DNA of 64,000 nt from Dimorphilus gyrociliatus. Its lineage: Eukaryota > Annelida > Polychaeta > Dinophilidae. The notes below the pieces were generated by a model. That model was given only the letters and a program-made list of their open reading frames with translations. It made no database searches and was not told the DNA's origin. The stretch is taken from assembly GCA_904063045.1 (NCBI GenBank), contig CAJFCJ010000014.1, forward strand, positions 62,001-126,000. The letters run 5' to 3'. Position numbers and translations under genes: made by a program. This document shows positions 31,606-53,202 of this stretch, one piece after another (position 1 is the stretch's first letter; each line of letters opens with the position of its first letter).

Positions 31606-33297
31606 ATGAATAAAGAGAGGAACGGGGAGATTGGAAGAGGCTTTTGGAAAAGTGGTCTACAGTTTTTCATATGGAATATAGGTTTTGATAACGGGTTTCA
31701 AACCATGTTCCGTTTACCCTATTATATCTATAGGTATGGTTCCCTTTTTTTTATACCCTATTTGGTGACCATGCTTCTTGTGATACTGCCGGTTTGTTAC
31801 TTCCAACTAGTTTTTGGACAAATGGGTGGAACGGGTATTCTAACAATATTCAAAGATAATCTAAGTGGTAGAGGATTCGGATACGCGATATTCACCATGA
31901 GTTTTTTAGGTACTGTTGAGACTATTTTCATTGCCAGTCAGTTTCTAGCCTATTTAGGTGTTTCGTTCTCGGGGATATTCTATGGAAGTTTCTGGTCCAC
32001 CTGCAGCAACGTATACAATACAGCAAGGTGTAAATTATTTGAAGAGAAATGGATACGTTACGACCGTCTATACAATTATACCTACAGTGCTGAACCCGAT
32101 AACACTCCCAGTTTGGAATTCTACCGTGGTTTCATACTGGCAGAAGAATTAGGAGATGGAGAACGGAACGATTTTATTCGTTACGATTCATTTTCAATTC
32201 CATTGTCGATTGCGCTTGCTACCTGTTTCGTTCTGTGCTTTTTTTCCATTAGTAGAGGTATTAAATGGTTGGGAAAAATATCATATTTTCTTGCATCTAT
32301 ACCGTTAATCCTCATGTCAGTACTTTTAACGCGAACCTGTACACTGCCCGGTTTTAAAGGTGCTCTCAAGTGGATTTACTTGCCCAGTTGGAGTAGTCTA
32401 GCCACTGTGCACTTTTGGTTTGACGGTTTTATGGCGGCATGGAGTAGTTACGATTGTATGGGTTGTACCACTATCGTTATGTCTTCGTTTTGCAAACGAA
32501 ATATCAATTGTTTTCAAGTGGCTTATTTAAAAGTATTAGCAAAAATATTTACCAGTCTCTTATCTGTTTTGTTGGTATTTTCCACACTATCCTTTCTAGC
32601 CTACGAACAGAATCTTCCCATGGATAGAATAATCACTTCCGGAAGCGAACTTTTTTTTTTACCTATGAACAGCAGTTTTACGCTTACAAACCAACCCTAT
32701 TTATGGTTATGCCTATTCTATTTTACAATATTTCTATCATTCTTCGTTAATATTATATCGTGTCTTGAAAGTTTAATAGCTTCGATTATGGACCTTCAAC
32801 CAGCAATTTGGTCGAAATCGATTGCTAAACGTGTACTAATTAGATTCATATTTTGCCTTGTAGTCTTTTCGTGCGTCATACCTTTGCTCATTGGCGGAGT
32901 TGGAGAAGGTATATCGCTTAGTATTGATATTGGCTTAGGTTCGGCTAATATAATACTACTGGTTCTCTTTTACTCTTACATGATCGTCTTTTACAATATT
33001 CGGACTTTGACTGAACAATACGAGAATACCTTTGGTAAAAGATTAAATATACTAGCTAGAATATTTTGGGCGGTTCCTGTTCCAGCCATGTTTTGGGCTT
33101 GTTTAGGATATCGAATTATAAGCGGCTCACTCGCGCCGTTTATGTATAAAAATTCAATTTTGTTGTATATAATCCAATGGGTGGTGATTCTCTTTCCCAC
33201 TTCACTTGCGGTTGGATTTCTGTGCACGAAAATAAAGCATTTGCTAATCGCGTGTAAACTTATTACTCCTGCTTCCCAATTCTACGAGATGGAGTGA
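31606..33297 (+). CDS. Divergent SLC6-type (neurotransmitter/amino-acid) transporter, intronless
   Basis: An intronless frame of 563 aa with about twelve hydrophobic segments. The TM1 region (FFIWNIGFDNGFQTMFRLPY, then IYRYGSLFFIPYL) aligns with the SLC6 signature WRFPYxxYxNGGGAFxIPY, keeping the RxPY core and the IPY. QLVFGQMGGTG follows, like ELxxGQ in the family. TM6 reads WFDGFMAAWSSYDCMGC in place of the usual QxFFSLG, so the substrate and sodium sites are altered. It may carry an unusual substrate or be a non-transporting paralogue. A poly(A) signal AATAAA lies at 33336-33341. It starts about 250 bp after the mariner relic. Lack of introns in a family that is normally intron-rich suggests retroposition, which I infer. 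Confidence 0.75.
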   Translation: MNKERNGEIGRGFWKSGLQFFIWNIGFDNGFQTMFRLPYYIYRYGSLFFIPYLVTMLLVILPVCYFQLVFGQMGGTGILTIFKDNLSGRGFGYAIFTMSFLGTVETIFIASQFLAYLGVSFSGIFYGSFWSTCSNVYNTARCKLFEEKWIRYDRLYNYTYSAEPDNTPSLEFYRGFILAEELGDGERNDFIRYDSFSIPLSIALATCFVLCFFSISRGIKWLGKISYFLASIPLILMSVLLTRTCTLPGFKGALKWIYLPSWSSLATVHFWFDGFMAAWSSYDCMGCTTIVMSSFCKRNINCFQVAYLKVLAKIFTSLLSVLLVFSTLSFLAYEQNLPMDRIITSGSELFFLPMNSSFTLTNQPYLWLCLFYFTIFLSFFVNIISCLESLIASIMDLQPAIWSKSIAKRVLIRFIFCLVVFSCVIPLLIGGVGEGISLSIDIGLGSANIILLVLFYSYMIVFYNIRTLTEQYENTFGKRLNILARIFWAVPVPAMFWACLGYRIISGSLAPFMYKNSILLYIIQWVVILFPTSLAVGFLCTKIKHLLIACKLITPASQFYEME

Positions 33298-33690
33298 AAG
33301 ACGTCAACCTTCTTCTTCGTGGTTAAAAAATCAGAAATAAACATTTAAATTCAGTGGTATTGAATGTATTGTTCAAAATTAATACGAGTCTATGCATAAA
33401 TGTTTGTAAATACATGTCTGTTTGAAATAATAACAAACTGCAATTGTCAATTTTCACATCTCTTGTTTTCCTCTGTTTCTCTCAATGTCCATTAAAACTG
33501 TTAGACGTTATCTTTCAATTACACAAATATTGAATTTATCGACATTTTTTCCATCAATAAAGGACAGAGAATACATCCAAAAGATTTTCATTTTAGCATT
33601 TTTTTTGTCAATTTAACGATCTTTCAAAAAAGAGAAATTGCAAAAATTTTCTACCAATTTTTCAATATAGATAATTCTTTTAAGCGGTCT

Positions 33691-33725
<35 letters not shown>

Positions 33726-34596
33726 TATCTATCTATCTATCTATCTATCTATATTATCCATCTTTCTTAAATCTTTTCTTTCTCCTACTCTTTTTCTTTA
33801 AATATTATTCATTTAATTCAATTTTCTCATATTAGATAATTCTTACGACTGCTATCAATAGTTGTAATAATAGGAAATAATAACAATAATAAAATAATAA
33901 TAATAATAATAATAATAGGCCTAATATTGATTATTGATTCAAGAGAGTTAAAAGGAGAGAAAGACAGTTAGTAATAAAATTCAATGATAATGAAACTTTG
34001 TGGAATAATAAAGAAGACGGAGAGAGAGAGAGAGAGAGAGAGTAGGGATTGGGGAGAAAAATGACAAAAGAGTTAATTAATAATAGAACCAGACAATCAA
34101 GATAGTTGAGAGAGGAATTAAATAAAAATGAAAAGAGAAATGATTGGAAACTTTACCGTGACAGAAAGAAGAGGAAAGTAAAGAAGATGGTATAGATGAG
34201 GGGGTTTCAATTCAGACAATTTAACGCACTCCTCTAATATACAACACATTTCTGAATAAATATATTGAATATCACGTATATTCAGCAGCTATATACGCTT
34301 GTATATACTGTGTATAGGCCCATTAGCATAAATTAGCTACATGAAAAGAAATTATCGAACAAACCAGAGTTATAGGTCTAGAAAAATGATTGCGAAATAA
34401 CAAAATGTAGTTTGTCAATTGGTTGAATCATTTTTTATAGCGTTTCTTTTTTGTCTTTAATTGTGCAATATTTCTATTGTTTAGATAGTTATGATACTGT
34501 GGTATTTCATATAGTCTACTCTATATAATGTTTATATAATTTCATTGCTTTTGCTCTCATTTTCTCTTCCTTTCTCCATTCTTCTAGTCTTGTAGG
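33298..34596. repeat. Intergenic region with compound microsatellites
   Basis: No gene is seen. A compound tract of (ATCA)n followed by (TATC)n spans about 33690-33752, an (AAT)n tract about 33884-33916, and a (GA)n tract 34019-34041. Confidence 0.8.
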
Positions 34597-36360
<1,764 letters not shown>

Positions 36361-36958
36361 TTAACTCGATTAAATCGTAAAAGTTAACGTTTCGTCTCCT
36401 TCTTGAACGAAAATCAACAAGTTTGTTTGTTTGTTAGATTTTTTTGAACAGCTGTCAAGCAAGAAAGAAGAAAAAAACAGAGAGAGAGAGAGATATATAT
36501 ATATACAGTATATTGATTTGAAATTCAAAATATTCAAGTTCAATTATTTGAATGGAATATCTGTATCTTATCGTTCAATTTATCCTATCTGCATCTCTCT
36601 GACCTGCAGCTTGTTCGTTATGTATGTTTCTCCTCCTCCATTTGATTTAATAGAAAAACATACGAAAAGATTAATGGGGGCGTTGTTGTGTTTTTGTCGT
36701 ATTTCGATATTCGTAGGCCTTCCCAGAGCGATAAGCCACATTCTCTCATGTATTTAAAATATTATTGCGCATTTCGTAAAAAAGACATTAGGTCACGCGA
36801 TTATGACTCTTACAGAAACATTTGCAGGCCAACTGCTGGAATAACAAATATATTTGCGTGTAACAGAAAGACGAAGAGATTAGAAAGAGGGAGGGACTGA
36901 GGGAGGAGTAATACTATATAGTATAAAGCATAAGAATTCATTGTCACGTGCTTCCTAT

Positions 36959-37846
36959 TCATCTGTCGATTATCTTTAAGATATCGGCTAATTTTTTACA
37001 GCAGTTTTTAAGGCAAATTCCACAATCTACTTGATTTTCTCTGTGATTTTTACATTCGTCGCATAGAATTTCCATTCCTGGAAAGGTCGTTGGCTTTTTC
37101 CTTTCGATCACCATACGAATCTCGCGAAGACTTTCCGTATTCTTTTCGTATTTTTCACATTTTTCTATTAATAAATTAACCTTAAAGTCTTCGTCCAATT
37201 CGTTGAATCCTTCCTTAAGAAGGCGGGAAGTTGGACAACGTTTCATATAGCCTAAACAAGATTCTTTTAATCTATTCAAGTTGAACTTTTCGCCAATGAT
37301 ATAATTTTGAACAGACGCCGATTCGGAGAGTAAATATTGTTCGCATCTTTCGATGAGATTATCCATTTGGTACTCTTGAACGAGAGGCAGTAGGAGATGA
37401 ACATTTTCCTCTAAAGTAAACAGTATACGTATATACAGTATACCGTATATACAGTATATAAATATAATATATAATCTCTGATAAGCCAACAACTTAATAG
37501 GCCAAGAGAGACGCCCTTCAATATTTACTAATACTGTATACTTAGCGCAAAATATCGTATACTATTTATATATACAGTATATACTTATATTAATATATAC
37601 ACTACCATTTATTTCTGAGCAGGGTGGATGAACAACTTTGCAGAATTGCAGTATTGCGTCATAAAATTTGCCAGGTAATTCGATTTCTTCGGCGTCTTTT
37701 TCCTTGAAATTTTTAGAAAACATGGCTCTAAAAACCGGTGACCACATACAAAAAATTAGTTTATTGGCATAAACTAGTTTATTTTCCACTTTCAGCTTGA
37801 TGTCGCTATATTCCCAGGGTTTAGTAAAATCTATATCTTGTGTCAT
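36959..37846 (-). CDS. BTB/POZ-domain protein
   Basis: Two exons, 37846-37606 and 37410-36959, sum to 693 bp, 230 aa. The first exon has the BTB core: SDIKLKVENKLVYANKLIFC, then SPVFRAMF and EIELPGKFYDAILQF. The second continues with ENVHLLLPLVQEYQMDNLIE, completing the fold, followed by helices of a BACK-like region and a Cys-rich tail (CDECKNHRENQVDCGICLKNCC). BTB proteins of this kind dimerise and often act as substrate adaptors for cullin-3 ligases; no MATH or Kelch domain is present. The 195-bp intron is rich in tatacagtata-type palindromes. A CACGTG lies upstream (about 38072) and one just past the stop. Confidence 0.88.
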
Positions 37847-38324
37847 CTTGAGATTTGATAGAAATCGTTATTTATAGGACTAGAATATTGCAGTTGAAGG
37901 CGAAATTTATACGAAAATACCACAATTTTCTAGCTCTATTTCCTTTTCTCTTTCTTACTCAGTCACTCACTTATTCCGTCTCTAGTACTATCAGTCCTAT
38001 TTATAGCCTAGGCGGGCGGTTAGCGGAGAGGAATACGTAGTCTGCAACAGAGAGGTTACAAACCATTTATCACGTGATAAAACCTGCGTGTAACTTATAA
38101 GTTTATCTGATTTCTAAAGATGCTGCGGGTGGAGGAAGCGGAAGAGGAAGAGAATTCAATTTATCTTTATTATTACTTAAAAAGTCGTTTATTATTTGTT
38201 AAAGAAAAACAAAAAACATTGATATGAATGTATAAAGGAACGTTAAGGACAATCATAGTTGTCTGTCTGGAGGAATAGATAGATAGATAGATAGATAGAT
38301 AGAAGGGCAAACAAACAAAAAAAT
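37847..38324. other. Gap with (TAGA)n
   Basis: Intergenic DNA containing a palindromic tatcacgtgata at about 38069-38080 and a (TAGA)n tract at 38278-38303. No gene is seen. Confidence 0.6.
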
Positions 38325-39501
38325 TCAAGATTCTTCCATTTCAATATGTTGAATATGCTTGGAAGAAGAAAATTGCAAGGATAGAGATTGCTGAAATTGT
38401 TTAGGGTAGAATTTTCGAAATAGGAAAATCCTCAGGGAATAGAAACCGTAAAAGATGAAATGTACTACTGGAATACCAACAAATAATATAATAATGACGT
38501 ACAAGGCGGCCTTTCCTGGGTCTTTTGAATAATCTATAGTTGAGTATATATACGGTTTCCCAAGCATATTTAATCCACCGGAAGCGTCGTATATTATCGA
38601 GAATATTACGTAAATAAGTCCCAGAATCATAGACTGATAAATATGCAAAATCCTTATAGGAATTGCCACTAAAGCAGAATCGACCATTAAATAAATCATT
38701 GTGACGGCGTGAGTGAGAAAGTCCAAATATAGAATGGAACCACCTAAATAGGAATAGGTAAGGGAATTTTTACAGATACGAAAACGGAAGAGAGAGAGAG
38801 TGGTAACGCCCTTACCCGAATAGAGCAGGACCCAGAATGCAATTCCAGTGAGCATCGGTACATTTGTATTTAAGTTGTAAACAACCCAAACAAATTTGTA
38901 AAAGAAACCCAAGCTTTTTTCTAAATGATGGGGAGTAGAAGAGAAGGAGAAGGATTAATATGAATATTTAATAATCATGTATTAAAAACCTTTTGTAGAA
39001 TTGATTTCGTCGGTCACTTGGTTGTCAGTATCAGCTTTCTCCTCTCTTTCCACCCGTTCATTTGCCTGAAAGAGTTTACGAGTACAGGCCGCTAGCTGTA
39101 CGATTGTTGAGAATGTAATGAAGAAAAAACTCCAATTTGTCAGATAGATAAACCATCTAATCCTATGGAAGGGAATTTGACATTTTGATTAATTCATATA
39201 ATTAAAAAAAAAGTAGAGGGGAAGATGAGGAAGAGATAGATTTAAAGATATTTTACCTGTATTTGTTTGTGTTTTCCTTTAACCATTGGGAATGAGGATT
39301 TGCACCAGTTAGAATAATAATAACAATATGATATATTGCTATTAACAGACGATAAATAAAGAAACTTATTTTGTTTATAAATGGCCATTGAGAACTTTCA
39401 AAAGCGTCTTTTTTAACATTCTTTAATCCAAAATTTTCGCATGAAAATTCAAATCTACAATCACAAATTCCCAATCTATTTTCTTCGTTGGAGACAACCA
39501 T
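38325..39501 (-). CDS. Rolling-stone-like multi-pass membrane protein
   Basis: Four exons: 39501-39257, 39162-38990, 38920-38816 and 38743-38325. They sum to 942 bp, 313 aa, with consistent phases. Hydrophobic segments include FFIYRLLIAIYHIVIIILTG, WFIYLTNWSFFFITFSTIVQ, FWVLLYSG and VIIILFVGIPVVHFIFYG. The last exon carries the family blocks: LDFLTHAVTMIYLMVDSAL, IYVIFSIIYDASGGLNMLG and KPYIYSTIDYSKDPGKAALY. Drosophila rolling stone is linked to myoblast fusion; the biochemical role of the wider family is unclear. The loop in exon 2 (NERVEREEKADTDN...) is charged and probably cytosolic. Confidence 0.88.
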
Positions 39502-39866
39502 ATTTGCCAGTCTCTTTTTTCTTCTCTTTTCTCCCTCCTTCCTCTTCTTCTGTTTCGGTCAGGAACTGTGCCTTAAGGATTATTTCATTTTTATTCACAC
39601 ACACTCTCTCTCTCTTTCTCTGTCTCTCTCCCTTCTACGCCAATTTTCACCCAACTCCTTTTACTCACTTACTCATGCAGCAATATTTTTTATAACAGAA
39701 AAACAACTCGATAAAAGCCTCTAGCAGACGATTTAATTGAATGGCAACAAAAGAAGGCAAGGTTTTTATTTAACCGCCTATATGCGGAATGTTTTTCCCT
39801 TTTCTAGGGAATTTGAACAAATAGACAACAATCTATTCTGTTCATCTTTTTCTGTCTGTCTGTCTG

Positions 39867-39911
<45 letters not shown>

Positions 39912-40240
39912 CAATTAAATAACAAACTATTTAAATATGTTGCTGCTCCACTCTTTTGCTAATGAAATTGGCAACATGTTTCTATCAAAAGTATTGATTG
40001 GTTAGTTATAAGTCGACCCATATGAAAAGGTCATCGTTTTTCTTTTAACCTTGTTCTGGTTCGCTTTTTGTTTTTTTTTTATATGCTAATTTATTAATAG
40101 AACGTACAAACGACATATGAAGAAGTGAGTACTACGTTCCTTCTTCGTTGACGATACAACATCCAAGAAGGTGAGACTGATTGTACAATAATATCGGGGA
40201 CAAAGGAAAATAGATGGAGAAATTGGACTAAAACGCTTCT
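39502..40240. other. Intergenic region with (TC)n
   Basis: Two CT-rich tracts lie here, the longer at 39868-39908. The open frames across them (39441-39922, +) translate the repeat and are not genes. Confidence 0.65.
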
Positions 40241-41236
40241 CTAAACGGATGATCTCGATTTGTTGCTTAACGTTTCAGTAGATTTACAATGTCGAACGTT
40301 TAAAAAGAAACGCTTGTAGGCTTGACGAAATCTCCTGTGAGTTGCGTATAGGAAAGGGTTAATAGTTGAGTTGAGGTGGTAAAATGAAGTAAAGATTAGA
40401 TAGAAGGGTCTGCCTGACTTGGTTGTGAAGGGGTCGAAAATTAATGCCAGGCTCATGGGGCTGAGACAAAGGAATAGGACTATAGATACTAGGAAGAGGG
40501 TTTTCGCTAGACGAATTTCATCTTTGAGCACTCGCTTTTTTGATGATTTGTCCATCTTCCTGATCATTGTCTTAATCATGTGAACGCGACAGAAAATGCT
40601 CATATTAAACCCTATGACCGTAGCTATCGGAAAAAATACAACAACGCTATTCCAGAGGACGAAGAATTTTTCATTTAGCCGAATATTGCAGAGAAAATGA
40701 CTTGCATAGTATCCCAGATCTCCCATACCGATCCACCAAGGAAGAATATCTAGGAAGCCATAAGCCCAAATGAGAATAATGAATAGAAATGTGCCCGTTC
40801 GACCAAAATATGTTGGATACAAGTGAGGTCTAGCGATATAAAGCCACCTATTAAATGAAATAATAGCCAATGCTGCGGGACTAGCAATACAGCAAAAATT
40901 GCAAACAAGACCGAAAGCGTCGCATATTATATTCCATGGATAGATTTCAAATAATTCCTTTCCGTTCCAAAGAGCTCCCGCCAAAACGGTAAATTGGCTT
41001 AGAGCGCATATGAGCAAATCGAAAAAGCCGAGTTGAAGAATGAGAAAATTAGCCGACGTCCATAAAGAGTATTGCGAAATGATTATAAATATAACTAAGA
41101 GATTGCCTAGCGTACCAAGTACTGCAGCTATTAGATCAATAAGCCAAAAGCTAACGATAATTACATCTGAAACAGTTAGCTCAACATCTTTCCAGTAACT
41201 ACTACCGTTGTATAAAATCACCATATTTTCTTTCAC
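40241..41236 (-). CDS. Class A (rhodopsin-like) G-protein-coupled receptor, orphan
   Basis: An intronless 331-aa frame with seven hydrophobic segments. TM1 has the conserved GN (LGTLGNLLVIFIII). TM3 ends in NRW (ISFNRWLYIARP) in place of DRY, a variant also seen as NRY in melatonin and Moody/Tre1-type receptors. TM6 reads FLCLSPMSLALIF without the usual CWxP, and TM7 has NPFLY for NPxxY. There is no retinal-binding Lys in TM7, so it is not an opsin. An N-glycosylation sequon (NGS) sits in the short N-terminus, and the C-tail is Ser/Thr-rich (STETLSNKSRSSV). Extracellular Cys residues in TM3 and loop 2 could form the usual disulfide. The ligand is unknown. Confidence 0.9.
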   Translation of the reverse strand: MKENMVILYNGSSYWKDVELTVSDVIIVSFWLIDLIAAVLGTLGNLLVIFIIISQYSLWTSANFLILQLGFFDLLICALSQFTVLAGALWNGKELFEIYPWNIICDAFGLVCNFCCIASPAALAIISFNRWLYIARPHLYPTYFGRTGTFLFIILIWAYGFLDILPWWIGMGDLGYYASHFLCNIRLNEKFFVLWNSVVVFFPIATVIGFNMSIFCRVHMIKTMIRKMDKSSKKRVLKDEIRLAKTLFLVSIVLFLCLSPMSLALIFDPFTTKSGRPFYLIFTSFYHLNSTINPFLYATHRRFRQAYKRFFLNVRHCKSTETLSNKSRSSV

Positions 41237-41633
41237 TTTCTTTTGCTTCTTCTCTTTTCGAACAGTGTTGAAATGCTTATAAATTCAACAGTCATTCCCT
41301 TCAACTTGACACAATTAGTTATGCCGAAGCTTTCATTTAATCATAAATAACTAATGACGTCACAGTTTCCTATATAAGTCCATTTACAAGATGGATAGCG
41401 AAAAATTGCTGCTAAGAGAAACTTTCAAGCCTATATCCGCTGTTTCTATATTATATATTAATTGTGTATGAAAAGTAATAGTATAGTCTCTGTTTTCTCT
41501 GTTAAAATGCCGCTTTTCCCCGTTCCCTCTTTGTAAGACTGGAAGACTGGCGAAGACACTGAGAGTTGGATAGATGGATGAATGGATAGATAGATAGATT
41601 AGCAAAGGAGAAAATAAACAACTGTCAATTATA

Positions 41634-41682
<49 letters not shown>

Positions 41683-42111
41683 TGTATATGTATATATATT
41701 TAAAACGTATAAAGTCTATACATGTAGTTAGAGTTTTAGTTTAGCGTCTCTTTGGTCGAGCCAAGAAGAAACAAAGCCAGTTGGCTGATTGTGTATGTAT
41801 GTATATACTGTATATATATAAATTTATATACAGTATATATATATATAGGTGTGTGTGTGTATGTGTGGCAAGAAGATTCTTCGTAGAACTCTTTTCCTTT
41901 TTTCAAATTACGTAATACATTGCAGGACATGTATACAGGGTAAATAACATATACAGTATACATAAGGAAAATAGACACTCTTCTCCTTCTTTCCCGTCTT
42001 CCCTCGCCAAAGGAGAAGATAATAAAAAAAGAACTGAAATACTGAAATTAGAAAACGTTCTTCACTTTGAAAATATCAAAGACAAGTTTGTCTATTCTCC
42101 GTCTTCTTTAT
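41237..42111. repeat. Intergenic region with (TA)n and TACTGTA palindromes
   Basis: Holds a (TA)n tract at about 41637-41680 that passes directly into tactgta, and further palindromes at 41806, 41829 and 41952. No gene is supported; the open frames at 41384-41978 (-) are low complexity. Confidence 0.75.
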
Positions 42112-49118
<7,007 letters not shown>

Positions 49119-50479
49119 GAAGAGATTCTTTTTTTCTATCTATCTATCCCTCCCTCTCTCTCACTCTCTCTCTCTCTTTCTCTCTCTCTCTCGCTCTCTC
49201 GCTCTCTCCCGCTCTCACTCACCCTCTCTTTCTTCTTTCCCTTCCCGCTCTCCTTTCTTTCCTTTCTATCTTTCTTTCTTACGCTCTAACTCTTTCTTTC
49301 TCTAATCGTTTCGTTTCTCTTTTTCCGTGTCGTTTAATCTGCAATTCCAACAGCGTCACTTTAGTTATCAGTTAATGGATTTAGTAATAAATTACGTTTA
49401 ACGTATCATTAGACTATGAAGTCAAATAGCAGATATAAATATTAATAATGACAATAGTAATTGGTAGCGGCGAAAGAAAAACAAGAGGATAGGAAGACGG
49501 AGGAGGAGGAGGAGGAGGAGGAGGAGGATAAGAATGGACAGATAAAGCATAAAGAAAGATTAAACTGTAAATAACGTTAAGATAGATTGATAGAGAAAAA
49601 GAAAGTAATACATTTCTAATTTCACTATATTTTCACTGCAACTTTCTTTTTTCTTTATAGAAAGTTTCTTTGCCTTGTAAGTCTTCTATTTAGTGGGTAA
49701 AAGAAATTGCTAAGTACCAGTCTGCTAGACAGTTTTCCCTCTTAAAGAATTCTATTAAATACTAAAAGGAGTATATGCTTCTTCTTTATTCAACATCTCT
49801 GATATACTGCGTACACAGGATAGACATAAGACAAAAGTGAAAAATTGACTAATCTACGCAAGTGAAAGATTAAATATTCAAATAAAATATACAATAAATC
49901 TGTCTGTCTGATATTTTTTGCAATTCAAAAATTTTTATGCGTTCTTAACCGTTAGGGGGACCACTATTCACTCATTCACTCACTCAGTCACTCATGCAAT
50001 CTTTTTCTCTCTCAATTTCATAATTGGCGTTTTGTGTTTGAGCCTTTAGATCCGACCATTATGGATCATTAACTTTGCGCTGCAAAATTTTTTCCTCTTA
50101 CGAAATAACAATTTTATTGATTTTCCTCAAAATAAAGTAACGCTCCATTCTCAGACACTCTTAACTTTGCTAACCTCTCTCCCACTCGTCCTCCTTGTGT
50201 TTCGTATAATTATGACATACACCATTATTGCTATTACTACTATAATTAACTATTCTCATTAAATACTTCATATAATCATTTCTTTAAAGGAATATAACGT
50301 TAAACATAAATTAATTGGAAGGAAGGAAGGAAGGAAAGAAAGAAAGGCGATTGAACGAACGAACGAGCGAACGAACGAACGAACGAATGAACGAACGAAT
50401 GAGTGAATAGACTATAGAATGGATTTGGTGGGCAGTCTATACTTGAGGACAATAGGATTGAGTAAATTCATAAATAAAA

Positions 50480-50511
<32 letters not shown>

Positions 50512-51964
50512 AGAAAAGAGAAGAAAAGAGAACGAAGCGAAACGAACGTAAAAAGTTAACGATGATAAAGATAAAAGTTTTCAAAAATTTAGTAGAAAAC
50601 TTGAACATTCGGCTATTTTATACTTCTTCTATCTATCCTTCATTCACCACCATTAATATCCTCTTTTCTTATTATTGGACTTTTTCTGGGCAAATGTTTA
50701 CTCTAAGTTTAAGCCTATTTCAAAGAAGATTTTTATTTATAATGGAGAATAGCTAACCTGTCAATCAAATCTATTTTGATAATTTGACATAACGAATATA
50801 ATACTGTACTTATTACTAATATTTAATTGTCTTTATGAAGACGTCTAATATATTCGATTGAGCATTCAGTTTGAAATAGTAGGCCCAATCTTCTTCTCGC
50901 TGATTGATTTTTTTTGCCCCCCTTAGTTGCTTTACTTTGTCATTACTAGCTGATTGTACTAGTTTGTTATGGCTTATCATTAGAAATAACTGTAGTCGAC
51001 TATTACCAAAAAGAAAGAAAACATGTTCTTTGTTATTATTAATATTGATAGGGGAAGAACAACTACCACCAACAACCACTTTGGCTACTAACTGAGTGGC
51101 TCGGAGGTGTTCGCTCTAGGAACAAAGGACGGCGACCTCATTTGTCGCTTAGACTTGCTAATTTTACTTATCTATTGCTCTGCTCGTTACGAAAACAACA
51201 ACTCTTAACATGTACAAATAACAAATAAACGAATTATCTACTTTGTTTCTATTGAAAGTATTTAATGATTTTGTGAATATTCACAAACTAACTACGGCTC
51301 TAGTCTTGAGACTTTTCAACAGCGATTGCTTAGTTAATAGTCATTTTATAGGTTAGTTTATGTAGACCATATTGTAACGGAATATAAAAGGGCCTATATA
51401 AGAATTGCGGGTCAAACTATTGGGAAAGATATACGGAAATACGTAGTGTATACCATGTGATTAGAACGTTGTCATAGTCACGCGATTCATTTCTTAATGC
51501 GGACCAATAGGTCTACGTTGACTGGTTTTTAGTAGTTTGTTTGGGAGTAGGATTTAATTTCTCCTTGAAAAGAGAGAGAGAGAGAGAGACAGAGAGAGAA
51601 AGAAAGCGGTGGAGAGAGATAGAGACACGAAGGGAGATGAGTGAGAAGGAAAAAGATGGAGACACATTCAAGTAAATTTAGACGAGTACTGCTGTATATT
51701 TTCGTAGTAGTCAATTTGACAATATGAACGAAACTATTCAATTATGCAAATAATATATTTTCTATGAAGAAAAGTGGAAAGGGTTTGCCTTTTAACAATT
51801 CCATCTGCAACCTTTTCCCGCCACTTCGTAAACTCGATTGTTATTTCTAATTGCGAATAAAGTAACAAGTAGAAAATAAGGGGAACAGCTAATAATTCGG
51901 TCTGCTGTAAAATAACAAAAAAAACCTCTGCGAAATTGCGTACAAAAAGTAAATTTTTTCCCTT

Positions 51965-52010
<46 letters not shown>

Positions 52011-52393
52011 CCCTTTTCTGGATCTTCTTCTCTGCTTCCATCTATGCTTACACCTCTCCGTCTCGCTTTTCTATCAATAAAGAGTGAAATTTGACTAAAC
52101 AAGGCAAACAACCATCTTTCTTTCTTTCTTTCTTTTTTTCCCATGTATATTTACAACTTATTTTTACTTTTTTTATGGCTTATTTAAATATTTTTTCAGG
52201 TGAAAAATAATGATTTTATCACGTAATAAAATGAAAAATACAGGTAAAAAAATTTTATTGATAAGATAATGAATTTAGAATTTTCAATCTTTTTTCTTTT
52301 TTGCAACTAATTGCTCGTGAAAAATTAACTTTTTTGATTTATTAATATCATATTTTAGCCTATTTAAAATTCCCATTATTGCTGTTCTTATAC

Positions 52394-52431
<38 letters not shown>

Positions 52432-53163
52432 CATCATCCTTTTTGTCAACTGCTATAAGCGTTTGTGTTAGCAATTAAAGGTACCAAGACTTATTTTTGG
52501 ATCTAGAAGAATAATAACACTAGTTGTAATATTAATAATAAATAATAATATAGTCCATCTGCCAAGGTTTTATTCTCCTCTAGTCTTTACGTGTTAATTT
52601 TTATATTGGATTTGATATTTATAGGCAACTGTTTACATTCAATTCTCCAGCCTACGATAAGCGGAAAAGTATAGAAGAAGAAGAAGAAGAAGAAAAAGAA
52701 GAAAAAGACTGGAAGGCAAACGGGAGAATATTTATTCATTTTGTTTATAGACCAATTTACTGGTACATAATTCAAGTGTATACAATAGCAAAGGGAGTAA
52801 TTTACTGCATAGATGTTGCGTGCTTTAATCGTTGATGCTAAATCAGTAATCAACATTTTTATAATTAGCAGACGAATGGTTGCATCTGCTCTTAGTTTCT
52901 TTTTTTTTATTTATCTCTAAATATTTCTCTCCTTCTCTTCTAAATTTATTGCTCTTCCCCTTCATTTAGACTATCTTCTTTCCTCCATTCACTCGTCCAT
53001 TATCTTTACATGGGGCGGGTGTTTAACCTACCTAATTTTTTGGCCTATGTCTGTTATTGACACACGGCTGCTATAAAGTTGAATAGCAGTATAAATAAGT
53101 AAGTCTACTAATTCTATTGTTCATTTGCTAGAAAAATACAGTATAAGCGTGGATGTACAGTTT

Positions 53164-53202
<39 letters not shown>

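Noticed and set aside
40241-41236. Opsin identity for the GPCR
   Set aside because: TM7 lacks the retinal-binding Lys (LNSTINPFLY) and TM3 ends NRW.
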